DNA of 64,000 nucleotides from Dryomyza anilis. Lineage: Eukaryota; Arthropoda; Insecta; Diptera; Dryomyzidae. The first letter of the stretch is position 1. Every line of letters begins with the position of its first letter. The translations under genes and the position numbers were made by a program. This document shows, in pieces, positions 33,483 through 43,720 of the stretch. The notes beneath the pieces were generated by a model that made no database searches, was not told the DNA's origin, and worked only from the letters and a program-made list of their open reading frames with translations. The DNA lies in contig OX638130.1 of assembly GCA_951804985.1 (NCBI GenBank), positions 85,244,583 through 85,308,582 of the forward strand. Direction: 5' to 3'.

Positions 33483-34059
33483 TATATATGGGCCATTCCA
33501 CACCAAATCGACCAGCGGTTGGAACTCACCTTCTTCGATTTCAATGATTTCAATACAAAAAAAAAAAAAAATAGAAAATAATTTTTTAAAATATGATGCC
33601 ATCAAAATACCATCTTGAAATTTTGCATGAATATTAACAATAAATTGACGAAAATTTTGGATTTTTTTCAGAATTTTAAAAAGGGTCCTTTTTAAGGACC
33701 ACAATTTTGAAGTGCAAGGATAATGACCACGGGCCACATGTTACCGTTTGGAAATTACAACTTAATTTTTCTAAAAGCTTGTTTTATTAGCTTTAAAACG
33801 AGCCATTAACGGAGTTTCTAGCATTTCTAGTTCAAGAGATATTTAAATATGAACAACAGTACAAAAGTGATTTTTGGCACTTTTTTCCAACTTTGAGCCA
33901 CTGTATCTCTGGAAGTAGTGGTCGGAAAAAATAAAAAAAAATTGTTTAGTGCATGTCTCGATACCCTTTATCAGTTGCCAAAAGTTCATTAAGATCGAAA
34001 AGGTAAAATCTCAAATTTGTCTTTTTTTGGTCGATTTGGTGTGGAATGGCCCATATATA
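33483..34059. mobile_element. 577-bp element with perfect 31-bp inverted ends
   Basis: The terminal repeats 33483-33513 and 34029-34059 are identical in inverted orientation, starting TATATATGGGCCATTCCACA and ending CGACC. The interior has blocks TTCGATTTCAATGAT, TATCTCTGGAAGTAGTGGTC and CGATACCCTTTATCAGTTGC, of which diverged relatives occur at 31.43-31.6 kb. No open frame, so it is a non-autonomous DNA element or MITE. Identical ends imply it is young or under conversion. Confidence 0.8.
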
Positions 34060-34257
34060 AAACTCTTGGTCCGTCTGTCTGTTTGTTCCAGCATCACGTC
34101 TAAACCACGGAACCTATTGACTGAAATTTTGCACCAGGATACTATAGAGTTCGAAAGGTGACATAGGTTATATATGGACAGGATTGGACAACGATGCGTG
34201 GCGTCACCCATACAACCTAAACTTTCAACACGTTGTAACTTGGGACTTACACCAACT
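34060..34257. other. Sequence next to the inverted-repeat element, with a CCGTCTGTCTGTTTG run
   Basis: CTTGGTCCGTCTGTCTGTTTG (34064 onward) resembles the (GTCY)n part of mini-me repeats, and the following ~170 bp (GGAACCTATTGACTGAAATT and onward) looks like the downstream part of such a repeat. The assignment is tentative. Confidence 0.35.
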
Positions 34258-35090
34258 AAAATATACAACAAAAAACTCAAATACAAAAATAAAGTACAAA
34301 AGCAAAAACACATCAAGCAAAATCCAACACAAAAACAAAATCAAAAGCACAAAACTAAAGAAATTACACAAAAATAACAGCGAAATAAAAACAAAAAACA
34401 GATGAAAAAACAAAAGCAAATACAAAGAACAAAAGCAGAAACACAAAAACAAAACCAAAAACACAAAAGCGAAAACAAAGGTAGAAAAAGAAATACAAAA
34501 CTAAAAACATGAAACATAAAAAAATGGAAAAACAAAAGCAAATACAAAGAACAAAAGCAGAAACACAAAAAAAAGCAAACCCAAAAAAAGCAAAAACAAA
34601 GGTTCAAACAAAAAAACATAAAAACCAAAAACAAAATTCAAACCACAAAATAATAGCAAAATAAAAAAAAACAGAAGCACAAAATCAAATCGCAAAAACT
34701 ACATAACCAAAAACGCAGAAACAAAAGCAAATCACAAAACCAAAAAAATAAACAAAAGTAAAAATACAAAAAAAAGCAAAGACTCAAAACAAAAACAAAT
34801 ATACAATATCAAAACAAAAATAAAAAGCAAAATCAAAATCAAATTACACAAAAGCAAAATTACAAAAACAAACGAAAAACCACAACATCTCAATCAAAAC
34901 CAAAACAAAAAACAAAACAAAAACACAAAAATACAAATACCCAAAAAATTAAAGTAAAAATAAAAAAAAAATGCAAAAAAGGAAAGAATAGCAAAAACAA
35001 AAATCGGGAAAAAATAATAAAAAACGGCAAAAACAAAAATGAACAGCTCTATGCTTAAAAAATGTGTTAAAAACCAAAAAAAAAAAAAAA
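34258..35090. repeat. A/C-rich, T-poor simple repeat (ACAAAAACAAA type)
   Basis: About 830 bp made almost entirely of ACAAAA, CAAAAGCAAA and ACACAAAAAC variants. T is scarce on the plus strand, so the reverse strand gives overlapping low-complexity frames rich in Phe, Leu, Cys and Val. Not coding. Confidence 0.85.
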
Positions 35091-35665
35091 ATTAAAAACC
35101 CCCGTTGCACAGTTCGGATACGAAATACTAATTAATAAATATAAAAGGAAATTCTAATTTAAAAAAACAATATAAATACTAAACCACTGAATGTTAATAA
35201 GAATGGCTTTCAACATGCTATTTATATGTGGAACATCTATAATAGATACTTACTCATGAGCTGCTATTTAGATTTTTAAGAATGTTTTTAAAAAACTAAA
35301 GAAGTTTTTATACTGGAAAATATTTAATTGACGACATTTTTACCAAAGAAATACTGCACTAAATAGGAAGAAAAATGACTTTCAAAAAAAAAAACACATA
35401 TGTATATTAATTACATTATTAAATACTACAATGGGCAATTATTTAATTTGGCTGATTTTTTAAACACCAAATTGGATTACCACCAGATGGGAATACCGTT
35501 AATTCTTCCCATTAAAAACATTTTCTAAAAATTCATCACGTGACAGTTCTGCCACGAGACAATTTTCCCCAAGACAATTCATCAGCACTTATATAATTAT
35601 TTCTATTTATAAGATGCCTTATTTCACTCTGTGAAAAATTTAATTAAAACCCTATGAGGTAGATT
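35091..35665. other. AT-rich spacer
   Basis: Nothing recognised. It separates the A/C-rich tract from the next inverted-repeat element. Confidence 0.4.
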
Positions 35666-36437
35666 CCCTGCAGTGTAACGAACTAGTTGAATACTAGTAT
35701 TGGTCTAGTTCTACGTAGACACTCAACTAGCCCGAATTCGACCCCATTTTCATACAATGAACTGTAATTTTTTCAATGCTCATGTCCTACGATGTGTCAA
35801 TTGTCCCCTCTTGCATTACATTTAAGTAGTTTTTAAACTAGCTTCTTGTAACCAGTCTATGACTAATTTTTACAGTCAGTCTATAAACAAGTTTACTTAA
35901 TCCCTCTCTCAACTGGTTACTATTTACCAGTTGAAACACTAGAGCTGTAGCTATTCGACGACAATTGACATAGTCAAGCGAATCAAAACCTATGTTTTTG
36001 CTGCCTAGGTCATGTGGACCGAATGGATGAAATTGCTCCAGTCAAGATAGCTTGTAAAATGAGACTTGATGGTGGACAGCGCAGGAGAGAGCGATTGGCT
36101 CGGCTTGTTATCAGCAGCCAAGCCACGGTTGTAAGGGTTTTTCAAATAGGTTTTTTGTTAAATTGTACAAGTCCATGGCGGAAAGAAATAAAACAAATCG
36201 CACGATGGAACCCACAATAAAGTTAAAAAGATAGATGTTTCCTGCAAAATAGATAAATGAAATATAATTTGTATTTCATAATTTATTTTGTTTTTGACAA
36301 TTTTGACACGTTCCTCTACGAACAAATTTTTGAACTGTTTTTCTCTGCATCCATTTTAACTAGCTACCGAACTAGAAACATGGTTACTAATATGAATACC
36401 ACATATTTATGCTACTAGTTTAGATTTCACTGCAGGG
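35666..36437. mobile_element. CCCTGCAGTG-ended inverted-repeat element holding an RTE fragment
   Basis: CCCTGCAGTGTAACGAACTA at the left and, on the opposite strand at the right, CCCTGCAGTGAAATCTAAAC. Just inside, ACTAGT-type words (GAACTAG, AACTAGTT, ACTAGTA) recur on both sides. The middle (about 35940-36130) is LINE-derived. No target duplication was evident. Confidence 0.65.
35940..36135 (+). pseudogene. RTE-like LINE, short C-terminal fragment
   Basis: Plus-strand reading with frame changes gives IVKRIK, then LGHVDRMDEIAPVKIACKM, LDGGQRRRERLA, matching in order the C-terminal part of the better-preserved RTE piece at 20.25-20.66 kb (WLGHVERMDENAPAKKV, GGQRRRGRL). Only this end is present. 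It lies inside the CCCTGCAGTG element. Confidence 0.75.
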
Positions 36438-37350
36438 TTGGGTGACATAGGAAATTTTGAGACAGAGAAATTTTTAAGCTGCCTGTTCCTCATAATTTTG
36501 TCGCCCTGGTTCTATATTAAAGACACTTTGAAATATGTATGATTTAATTTAAAATTATATTCGGTATGTTTAAAATAACGCAGTCCAGCAAAAGCCCATA
36601 TTTTTTGTGGTGCCAGAGAGTTGAGAATTTTTTCAGAGTCCTTGAGAAACCAGAAGAAATTTTACCTAACAAACTTATACCCTATCACGTCAGGTATTTG
36701 AGATATATGTCCATAAAGTCCTAAAGTGACCGCAATAGTCTCTTCTTCTTCAATATTACCGCTGATTTATTGAGACAAACTGTAGTAATTATGGATTTCT
36801 TTTCAGAGAACCAGATGAACCAGATACACTATACTTCATCATATCTGTAGTACATATTAAATTTCTATCTCGTCTTTTTAATAACAATATTAATGATTTT
36901 CAAAGGATCAGTCTACATAAACGACTAATTTCATATTAAGGAGTTGCAAATGTATTTTATTATACATGGAATAAATATTCAGCATAAAAACATAAAAAGT
37001 GACCTAATATGTCAAAGCCGTACGAGCTAAAGTTTCTCTAATACTGAGCACTGCAAAGTATTTTATTATTTTATATGAAACTGCAAAATACAAATGTTTT
37101 TCGTAGCTTAAAATCAAATGATCCTTTAGCGATGCCAAGGATTTGGCTTAATTTTTAATATCCTAAATATGTCAACAATTTTATCATACTATAAAATGAT
37201 GTCGAGGTATTGACATTGACCCACAAATATCTGCTAAATTCTTAATTTCCGTAATAACATTTTCGGAAAACGGATTTCTTGATCCAATACCAAATGATTA
37301 TAATCGGATGTTGTTTATTGAAATACAAACGGGGTTTGAAAAAAATTTAA
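36438..37350. other. AT-rich spacer
   Basis: No gene or repeat recognised. Confidence 0.4.
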
Positions 37351-37656
37351 TAATAATAATAGTTTGGCGCTACAGTCCTATATAGAACTCCGGGCGAGCT
37401 CTCTCACCATTTTGAGCTGTGCGTGTTATATTTTTACTCAAAGTGATGGGACCTACAGTTGATCGCCGAATCCGAACGGCGGGTGAGAGCTTATCATGGC
37501 AATGTTTTACTCTCGTAGGTTTGCCATTTACTGCCGAGAGGTAGCGCGGTATAGAAAAATGTTTCTATGAAAAGATGTTGTTAGACCCAGTCCAGACTTG
37601 AACCGGGGACCTTTCGGCTTGCAGTCCAACACACTAACCACTGAGCTACCTCGGCT
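37351..37656 (-). mobile_element. Full-length tRNA-derived SINE with target duplication
   Basis: Same family as at 9.15 and 21.14 kb, in the same orientation. AAATTTAA lies on both sides (37343-37350 and 37657-37664). Small deletions in the body (for example TTATCATGGCAATG) distinguish it from the other copies. Confidence 0.9.
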
Positions 37657-37685
37657 AAATTTAACATTGTTTAAATGGTGCTAAT

Positions 37686-38334
37686 TATACCCTACACTAA
37701 GAGTGAAAGGGTATATTCAGTTTGGTACGCCGTTTGTAACACCCAGAAGGAAGCATCTCCGGTATGGAAAAGTATATATATTCTTGATCAGCATGACCTC
37801 CTGAGTCGATTTAGCGATGTCCGTCTGTCCGTCTGTCTGTCCGTCTTTCTGTCTGCCTGTCTGTCTGTCTGTCTGTCTGTCTCTTGAAATCCCTACTACT
37901 TTTAAAATTGAAGAGCTAGATAAATGAAACTTATAACTTAGATTACTAATATACCTACGCTGGCGAGATCGGTCCATTGTCACCTATGATCCGACCACTT
38001 ATGTTCAAATACCTCATATAAAATGTACATATAAAGATCAATTTTTATGTATACGTGCTTAGGTAAACTTTTTTGGTCAAATATATATTGACATCATGCT
38101 CAAATACATGATAATAAAGTTTTCCGGCGAAAAGACTTGTGGTTCAAAAAAAAAATCGAAATTCGGTACACCTACCCATTTGTAAATATGGGTATCAAAT
38201 GAATGGAAATTCTTCAGCGATTGAAAGTTTGTAGTTATTTTCAGGATTCGTATACCCTGGTGACCTATATACCACTTTGAGTGGTAACCACACATATGTG
38301 TAGGCTATTTATAGTCGGCTTAGACCGACTATAA
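37686..38334 (+). mobile_element. Mini-me / DINE-like element with (GTCT)n and a 3' hairpin
   Basis: Starts TATACCCTACACTAAGAGTG and follows the mini-me layout: a short TA run (37771-37780), a core TTCTTGATCAGCATGACC then GAGTCGATTTAGCGAT, and an expanded (GTCY)n run from 37819 to 37881. About 430 bp later it ends in a hairpin, TTATAGTCGG (38309-38318) pairing with CCGACTATAA (38325-38334). A terminal hairpin is a trait of Helitron-related non-autonomous elements. The right boundary is my inference. Confidence 0.7.
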
Positions 38335-38519
38335 TTTTGATAATCCTAGCTATCATAATAACACCTACTTTAAAATTTCCAATGTGATCTAACCTTCCCA
38401 ACTGGTTTTATTACCATATTGTAAAGTTTTTTTTATTCTTAATATATTTGACTTTTTTATGAAAATAACAAAACATGAAAAATAAACCCTTAAATCGCAT
38501 TTTGATAAAAAATTTGAAT
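38335..38519. other. AT-rich spacer
   Basis: Nothing recognised. Confidence 0.4.
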
Positions 38520-38760
38520 GTTCCCACTTTACCCTAGGATTTTTCAAGAGGTCCGAAAATGAGTTGTTTTGAAAAATCGCTCAAAAATCAATTAAAAGGC
38601 ACATACATGGTAATCTGTTGATGCAAAAAGTTAGATCATGAAGCAGTCTATGAACCCTTCAAACATTTTTATACATTTATTTAAATGTATTTTTGTAGGA
38701 AGAAAATCAAAACTTGTCCCATTTTATCCCAGGATGGGTTTCATTCCCAAAGGGGAATAA
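38520..38760. repeat. CCCACTTTACCC repeat, second locus
   Basis: TTCCCACTTTACCCTAGG at 38521 and TCCCATTTTATCCCAGGAT at 38717 are related to the words at 16.09-16.43 kb and lie in the same orientation, with a similar spacing of about 200-300 bp. Confidence 0.5.
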
Positions 38761-40400
38761 AACCTATAAATGCATTGATATTGAAAAACCGTTATGGCCT
38801 CTTGTACAAAAAAAAACTAACAAAATTTGTCCGTTATTGAAACTTTTCAAGTGTTTGCTAATATCGGCTAAAAATATGTCCATTTTTATCCCTTCGGTTT
38901 GTATAAATATTTTTATTTTATAGCACATCGAATTATATATTGCACATAAATCTTAAAAAAACGAATGTCAATTGAAGTGGTTGTATAACTCAAATAACTA
39001 TCCTCTATTTTAACAAAATGTAGCTTTATTGGACTTGCACTATAAAAATATACGAATGCCTTATCATCGCATAAAATATGTTAAATACACTTGCGGGATT
39101 CGCAAAATGTGCGTCCAGCAAATGAATCTAAATGGCGCATAAAATGAAATTCTCTAAATTGACACTTACGATTGCCACAAGGACACTGATGAGCACTACT
39201 ATTAGATACGACTCAAACGCAAAGCATTAAAAGCGAGATACGAGTGTATCCGAGTGGATGAATGCAAAGAATGCTGCATCTGGGAATCGCTTAAACGGCA
39301 GCGATTGTTGTGGCATGTTGCAAAATTTAGACATGTCGCCATGTTCGGTTATTTGAACGGTCACACATGGGGCAGTGCTGACCACACGAACAGTATGAGA
39401 GGGTACAAGGATCAACATTTTTTTTGCTTTTATAGCAGCGCACATATGAAGGACGAGAGTGGTAGATGGAGAGAGAGTGAGAGATAGAAAGAGCTGACAG
39501 CAAAGACTGCTTCATTTCATGCGGCAATGGAATTCCTTAATGGACGATAAAATAGTTGTTAGCCGCAATAAAAGGACTCATCATTGCATTGAGACCGAAG
39601 TTGAAACTTAGCTGTACGTCGATGTGAACGCAGTGGCGGCATGGGAAACGTACAGTGAATGACTGAATGTCCTGTGAATGCGTTGGTGTGCGCCAAAATG
39701 CGCAGCAATGACTTTGAAATCCTGCTGCTGAATGTCCTTTTTTTGTGCTTCTTGCAAGTATCGTTCAATTGTTCGCAATTGTTCGATGCTTCATTTGGTG
39801 TGTGTTTGTAGTTGTTTTTTCATCATTGTTGCACACAGCCACACACACACACACAAAAGTCCTTTGGACATTCTTGCGTACAACACGTCATCTATGAGTC
39901 CATTAAGAAGCTGCCACTGACCAAGCAGACAACCAGGCAGCACATTGAATTATTTCGAGCATTTGTATGGATGACGTGTGAGGTTCGTGCAAATGTTTGC
40001 ACAATTTCACGAGTTGCCATCGTCGACCGCAATGCAATCAAATGTGACCCTAATGGCTTCATAAAGCAACTCATTCACAGCATCCGCACAATTTCAATCA
40101 AATGCTATTGTATCGGCGGAGCACTACACTGGGTCCTTCTGCGCAGCATTAAGTTGTACATTTTAATTATGGCTTAAATTGAAAATTTAATGCATTTCAT
40201 TCATTTAATTCACAGCGCACAATTCAATGCACTGGTCCTGTCGGTTCAATGTCCTTGCCACACACCACAAATGTTTTTCCAATTGGTCGCATTCAATTTC
40301 GTCGCACAGAAAGTTTTTTGATTTAGCCAAGTTTTCTAATTAAAACAACAACGAATGTCATTCAGCCAACAAACGAACAAAACTAACAAACATCCAAACG
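38761..40400. other. Largely single-copy island, 39.1-40.4 kb
   Basis: From about 39080 the sequence becomes non-repetitive and richer in GC, with a short CA run (39839-39854). Open frames on both strands (60-121 codons) overlap one another and show no domain. It could be intergenic or intronic sequence with regulatory content. Nothing specific can be called. Confidence 0.35.
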
Positions 40401-40544
40401 ATGAACAGGCCAACGTACAACTCAATGATCAACTTTGAACAACTGGCCCCGGATGTCCTGCGGCCAGAACTCGACGGGGCTGATGAGCATGTCCAGGAGG
40501 ATGAGGATAAGGATGAGGACGAGGAGGTGCTACTGCTGGCATAA
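40401..40544 (+). CDS. Small acidic open frame, 47 codons, unproven
   Basis: The frame begins MNRPTYNSMINFEQLAPDVL and ends in an acidic run (EDEDKDEDEE) followed by VLLLA. It starts after CAAACG, a weakly acceptable initiation context. It sits in the non-repetitive 39.1-40.7 kb island. The overlapping minus-strand frame (40639-40358) has a run of Ser that is only the mirror of the acid-rich codons. There is no homology I recognise. It could be a small-peptide gene, the end of a longer exon, or chance. Confidence 0.18.
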   Translation: MNRPTYNSMINFEQLAPDVLRPELDGADEHVQEDEDKDEDEEVLLLA

Positions 40545-40909
40545 AGCATGACAACATATTTTAATGCAAATATTATTCGCATGCAAATTGTCAAAATTAC
40601 AAAACGCACAGAGCGTAACCGAACGCAGACCGGATGCAAATACGAAATTTGTCATCAGACAAATCATATGCAGCAGGCGAGAACAATGCATTTAACACCG
40701 GTCACTAAATGCTGATTGAAGCTTGAGATGAAAGATTGTTGCAGGAGCTTAATAATTGTTTTTTGTGTAATTATTTCAGAATATAAATAAGATTTATATT
40801 TTTAATAGACTAGTAAAGATTTTACACTGAATCATTTGCCTTTGAATCTATCCCGCGGATAATGTGAGTTCTATTCAGACCTCAATTTAAGCCTGAAAGA
40901 CCTTCCCAT
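40545..40909. other. Non-coding spacer
   Basis: End of the single-copy island grading into AT-rich DNA. Nothing recognised. Confidence 0.35.
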
Positions 40910-41171
40910 ACACAGGAAAAAAATAATCGACGTAGATATAGCAAGCGATATAATCGACGTAAATATAGCAACCGATATTAATTGTATTCATTAATCAATC
41001 CAGCAACTAATTTAATGAAAATATTTGCTATTCTTCGTTAAATTAACACACGGAATTGCTGATTTAACGAAGAATAGCAAATGTTTTCATTAAATTAGTG
41101 AATTTCATTGCTGGATTGATTCATGATTAATATCGGTTGCTATTTTTACGTCGATTATTTTTTCTTTGTGT
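40910..41171. mobile_element. Intact foldback MITE (ACACAG ends)
   Basis: About 262 bp that pairs with itself over nearly its whole length: ACACAGG then AATAATCGACGTA, CAACCGATATTAATT, AATCAATCCAGCAA and GCTATTCTTCGTTAAAT on the left, with complements on the right, ending CTTTGTGT at 41171. The left arm has a duplicated AATCGACGTA..ATAGCAA block (40925-40975). It is the uninterrupted form of the element at 20188-20986. Confidence 0.85.
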
Positions 41172-41412
41172 CGTATTTTTTCGTCGTTCGGTGATACTGC
41201 AATACCGTCTATGTATATTTTCGAATACCACATACAAATTGAGTTTACAGAAGAAAAAAACTGTTTTGAGTCTCAATTATGCATTGACTTTATCCAAAAT
41301 TAAGTATGTCATAACATTGTAATGGCATTTATCTAACATATCCGATCAATATATCATTTAAAACCGGATTATAAAACAAAGATTGGCGTAATTTCCAAAT
41401 ATAATTAGGCGG
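41172..41412. other. AT-rich spacer
   Basis: Nothing recognised. Confidence 0.4.
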
Positions 41413-41450
41413 TTTAAGGTATCGTCGAATATCGTCGACGATACCTTAAA
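41413..41450. repeat. Perfect 16-bp hairpin
   Basis: TTTAAGGTATCGTCGA at 41413-41428 is the exact reverse complement of 41435-41450, with a 6-base loop. Isolated; it could be the tip of a decayed MITE. Confidence 0.8.
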
Positions 41451-41606
41451 TTAAATAGGCAGAAAAAAAAGTCTTCACATGAAACACAAAGAATACTTAT
41501 ACGAAAATTAATCAAAATTGTAAAAATTACTTTCAAAAGGATGGGAGATTGAAATCGACTATGGCACCAATAAAATTCCGGAAATTGCCTGGCTTGAGTT
41601 TAATTC

Positions 41607-41660
41607 TTAGCTAATCAGGTTAATAGTGATACTATTATCACAATTAACCTGATTAGCTAA
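41607..41660. repeat. 25-bp-arm hairpin
   Basis: TTAGCTAATCAGGTTAAT then a 7-base continuation (41607-41631) pairs with 41636-41660, with one mismatch in 25 and a 4-base loop. Confidence 0.85.
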
Positions 41661-41915
41661 CAATGGATGGAATAAAAGTGATAAATCGCGACTTGAATAA
41701 TGACTTAAATTCAGACCTAAATTAAGTTATCCAATTTTAGTTCCGAATATTTTGAATACTTAGGGACTGACTTCAGTACTGAGAAGTCTTGTTTGAATAA
41801 GACATCAAAAATCAGGCAGTATACTGGCCGGAAATGATCAGATCTGAATATTTAAAAGTGAATTCTACCGTAAATTCATCAAGGTTGAGTCAATTTTCTG
41901 CTGGAACTAAGTAAG

Positions 41916-42145
41916 AGAGCTTTTTTAGGCAATGTTTTGGCAACATAGGTTTGCTATTGACTACACAGAAAAAAAATAATCATCGTAAATACAGCAATCA
42001 AAATTAATTGTACACCATTCATTGGTCTAGCAATGAAATTTTTGCTATTTTCATGTATTGATACCAAGAAATGATTTTGCTTAAGTAGCAAATTATTTAA
42101 TTGGTATGGTCGACGTTTTAAAAGCATTTTTGTATTTTCACAGTA
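41916..42145. repeat. SINE fragment followed by a diverged ACACAG MITE
   Basis: 41916-41962 resembles part of the SINE body (GAGCTTTTTTAGGCAATG then AGGTTTGCTATTGACT). Directly after it, CTACACAGAAAAAAAATAAT with TCGTAAATACAGCAA and ATTAATTGTA is a decayed relative of the MITE at 40.9 kb. Its right end is not clear. Confidence 0.5.
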
Positions 42146-42599
42146 TTCTTATAATTAAATAATTAAAAAAGAATAATATAAATTCCTTTGAAAGTATATA
42201 ACAAATATACTTTTCTGATGATGAAGCTTAATTAAATATGCAACTATTGCAATCATCATCATTTTCAACGACACCAATAGAGTATGATCAAACTCTATAA
42301 GCGTTTCTTTTGACATGAACCAAATGTGAACTGATATACGCGTCAACCGCCAACTAAAAATTCTAATTCTAAGCAAACTCCACCAATTTAACGAAACACA
42401 CACCACGCACTGCTATAGCGACCACGTACTTCTATAACATCATCGCGGTATGCGAATAGACATAGCTGTTGCCAGCAAATGCGATTGTTAAGAAGATGAT
42501 TGTGTACGCTAATACAATTAATAATTTAGTCGGCGCAGTTTTAGCAATAATTTGATTGTGTTGATGTACCTTTTTGGCTATATTTACGATTTTTATTTT

Positions 42600-42960
42600 C
42601 TGGGTACCGAAAGATAGCATCGCGTAGAAGAATGTTTTCTATGAAAAAGATATTGGCAGTCGCTGGGATAGAACACGGGACCTCTCGGTCTATTGCAAGA
42701 CAGCGACTTTTGTTTCGTAGTCTAACGCACTAACAAATCGAGCCATCGAATCTACGAATCTAATAATGGTGCGTGTAATATTTGTACTCAAAAAAATAGT
42801 GGGACCAGAATACAAATGACGGAATGAAAGCTCTACATATGCAAGTGTTGCCCAGGGATTGACCAAGGATAGCATCGTATAGGAAATAATTTATAATTTT
42901 TGATACTGTCGTCGTGATTCGCACCAGGAACCAGCTATCTTTCGGTTCATAATTCATTTC
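42600..42960 (-). mobile_element. Two diverged SINE-related pieces in tandem
   Basis: 42600-42750 carries GTAGAAGAATGTTTTCTATG (body) and a tRNA-like head with CGAGCCATCG and TAACGCACTAAC. 42765-42955 repeats body words GTGCGTGTAATATTTGTACT, GTGGGACC, GAAAGCTCTACATA and a second, poorer head. It belongs to the SINE family at 9.15 kb or an older subfamily. About 60-70 percent similar by eye. Confidence 0.6.
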
Positions 42961-43029
42961 ACTTCATTTATTTTTTAATCTACTGGGATATGTCCCTTAG
43001 AGACTACGTTTAATTCATTGCAAAAAGAT

Positions 43030-43430
43030 GTCTTCCTTCTTGACGTTCGTGATAAAATTCGCGGGGGATCCAGCTCTGAGTGCAGAATGTTCACTCCGAA
43101 ATTCATATCGTAGAGCGCAACACAGTACAGGACTGCTTGCCTCGCAACTGTAACCCAGACGATTACGATTAGGGACGCAGACTCTAACTATAGATAGAAT
43201 TTGGAACATGCGAGACAAGACGCTGGAAAATGCTCTTTGCTTTCGACGAGATAGTTCGGACGTGAGTTCTCGCGGGAATTCATATCGAAGAGCTCATTTC
43301 TCTCCGCAGCTGCCCAGACTATCACGCTGGCATGCCAGTCGATCACGCGAGATTCGCTGGCTCTGAGTGAATGGGGAACATATCTTCTTTCTTGACGATG
43401 GTGATAATTTCGCACGGGCTACACGCATAA
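43030..43430. repeat. GC-richer block bounded by a direct repeat
   Basis: GATGTCTTCCTTCTTGACGT with GTGATAAAATTCGC at about 43026 and ATATCTTCTTTCTTGACGAT with GTGATAATTTCGCAC at about 43379 are direct repeats ~350 bp apart. Between them AATTCATATCG..GAG also occurs twice (about 43102 and 43277). Minus-strand frames (67 and 75 codons) look like a decayed mobile-element protein, but I cannot name it. Confidence 0.4.
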
Positions 43431-43534
43431 ATGTCTTTTCCACCACCAACGCTACGACATCCACCTTACTAAATACCCAGATCGTGGATAAGTTCCATTG
43501 ATATGGTTTGAAAGAATTTTTTTTATTAGATATA

Positions 43535-43720
43535 GCTGGACCCGTGCACAGCTTTGCCCGTGCTATGTTTTTGTATTTGATAAACTATATCGTTTATAAA
43601 GTCTGGATACATTTACGCCCCTTTTTCCCTTTTTAGTGCATGCTTACGTCGCTATTTTTCCCGCCCACAATAAACGTAGTGCCATCCCCCTTTTTCCAGT
43701 CCCGCTCACATTCTACGTGA
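43535..43720. mobile_element. Fragment of the GGACCCGTGCACAGC repeat family
   Basis: AGCTGGACCCGTGCACAGCT followed by TTGCCCGTGCTA, TTTTTGTA, TACGCCCCTTTTTCCC and ACGTCGC is nearly identical to 56362-56480. Reverse-complemented it ends GGGTCCAGCTA, like the right ends at 53.66 and 60.78 kb, so this is probably a terminal fragment. Confidence 0.6.

Noticed and set aside
34225..34695. Minus-strand frames rich in Phe, Leu, Cys and Val that resemble membrane proteins.
   Set aside because: Reverse complement of an ACAAAA simple repeat.
40358..40639. 93-codon minus-strand frame with a Ser run and hydrophobic ends.
   Set aside because: The Ser run mirrors GAGGATGA-type codons of the plus strand. 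No initiation or homology support.
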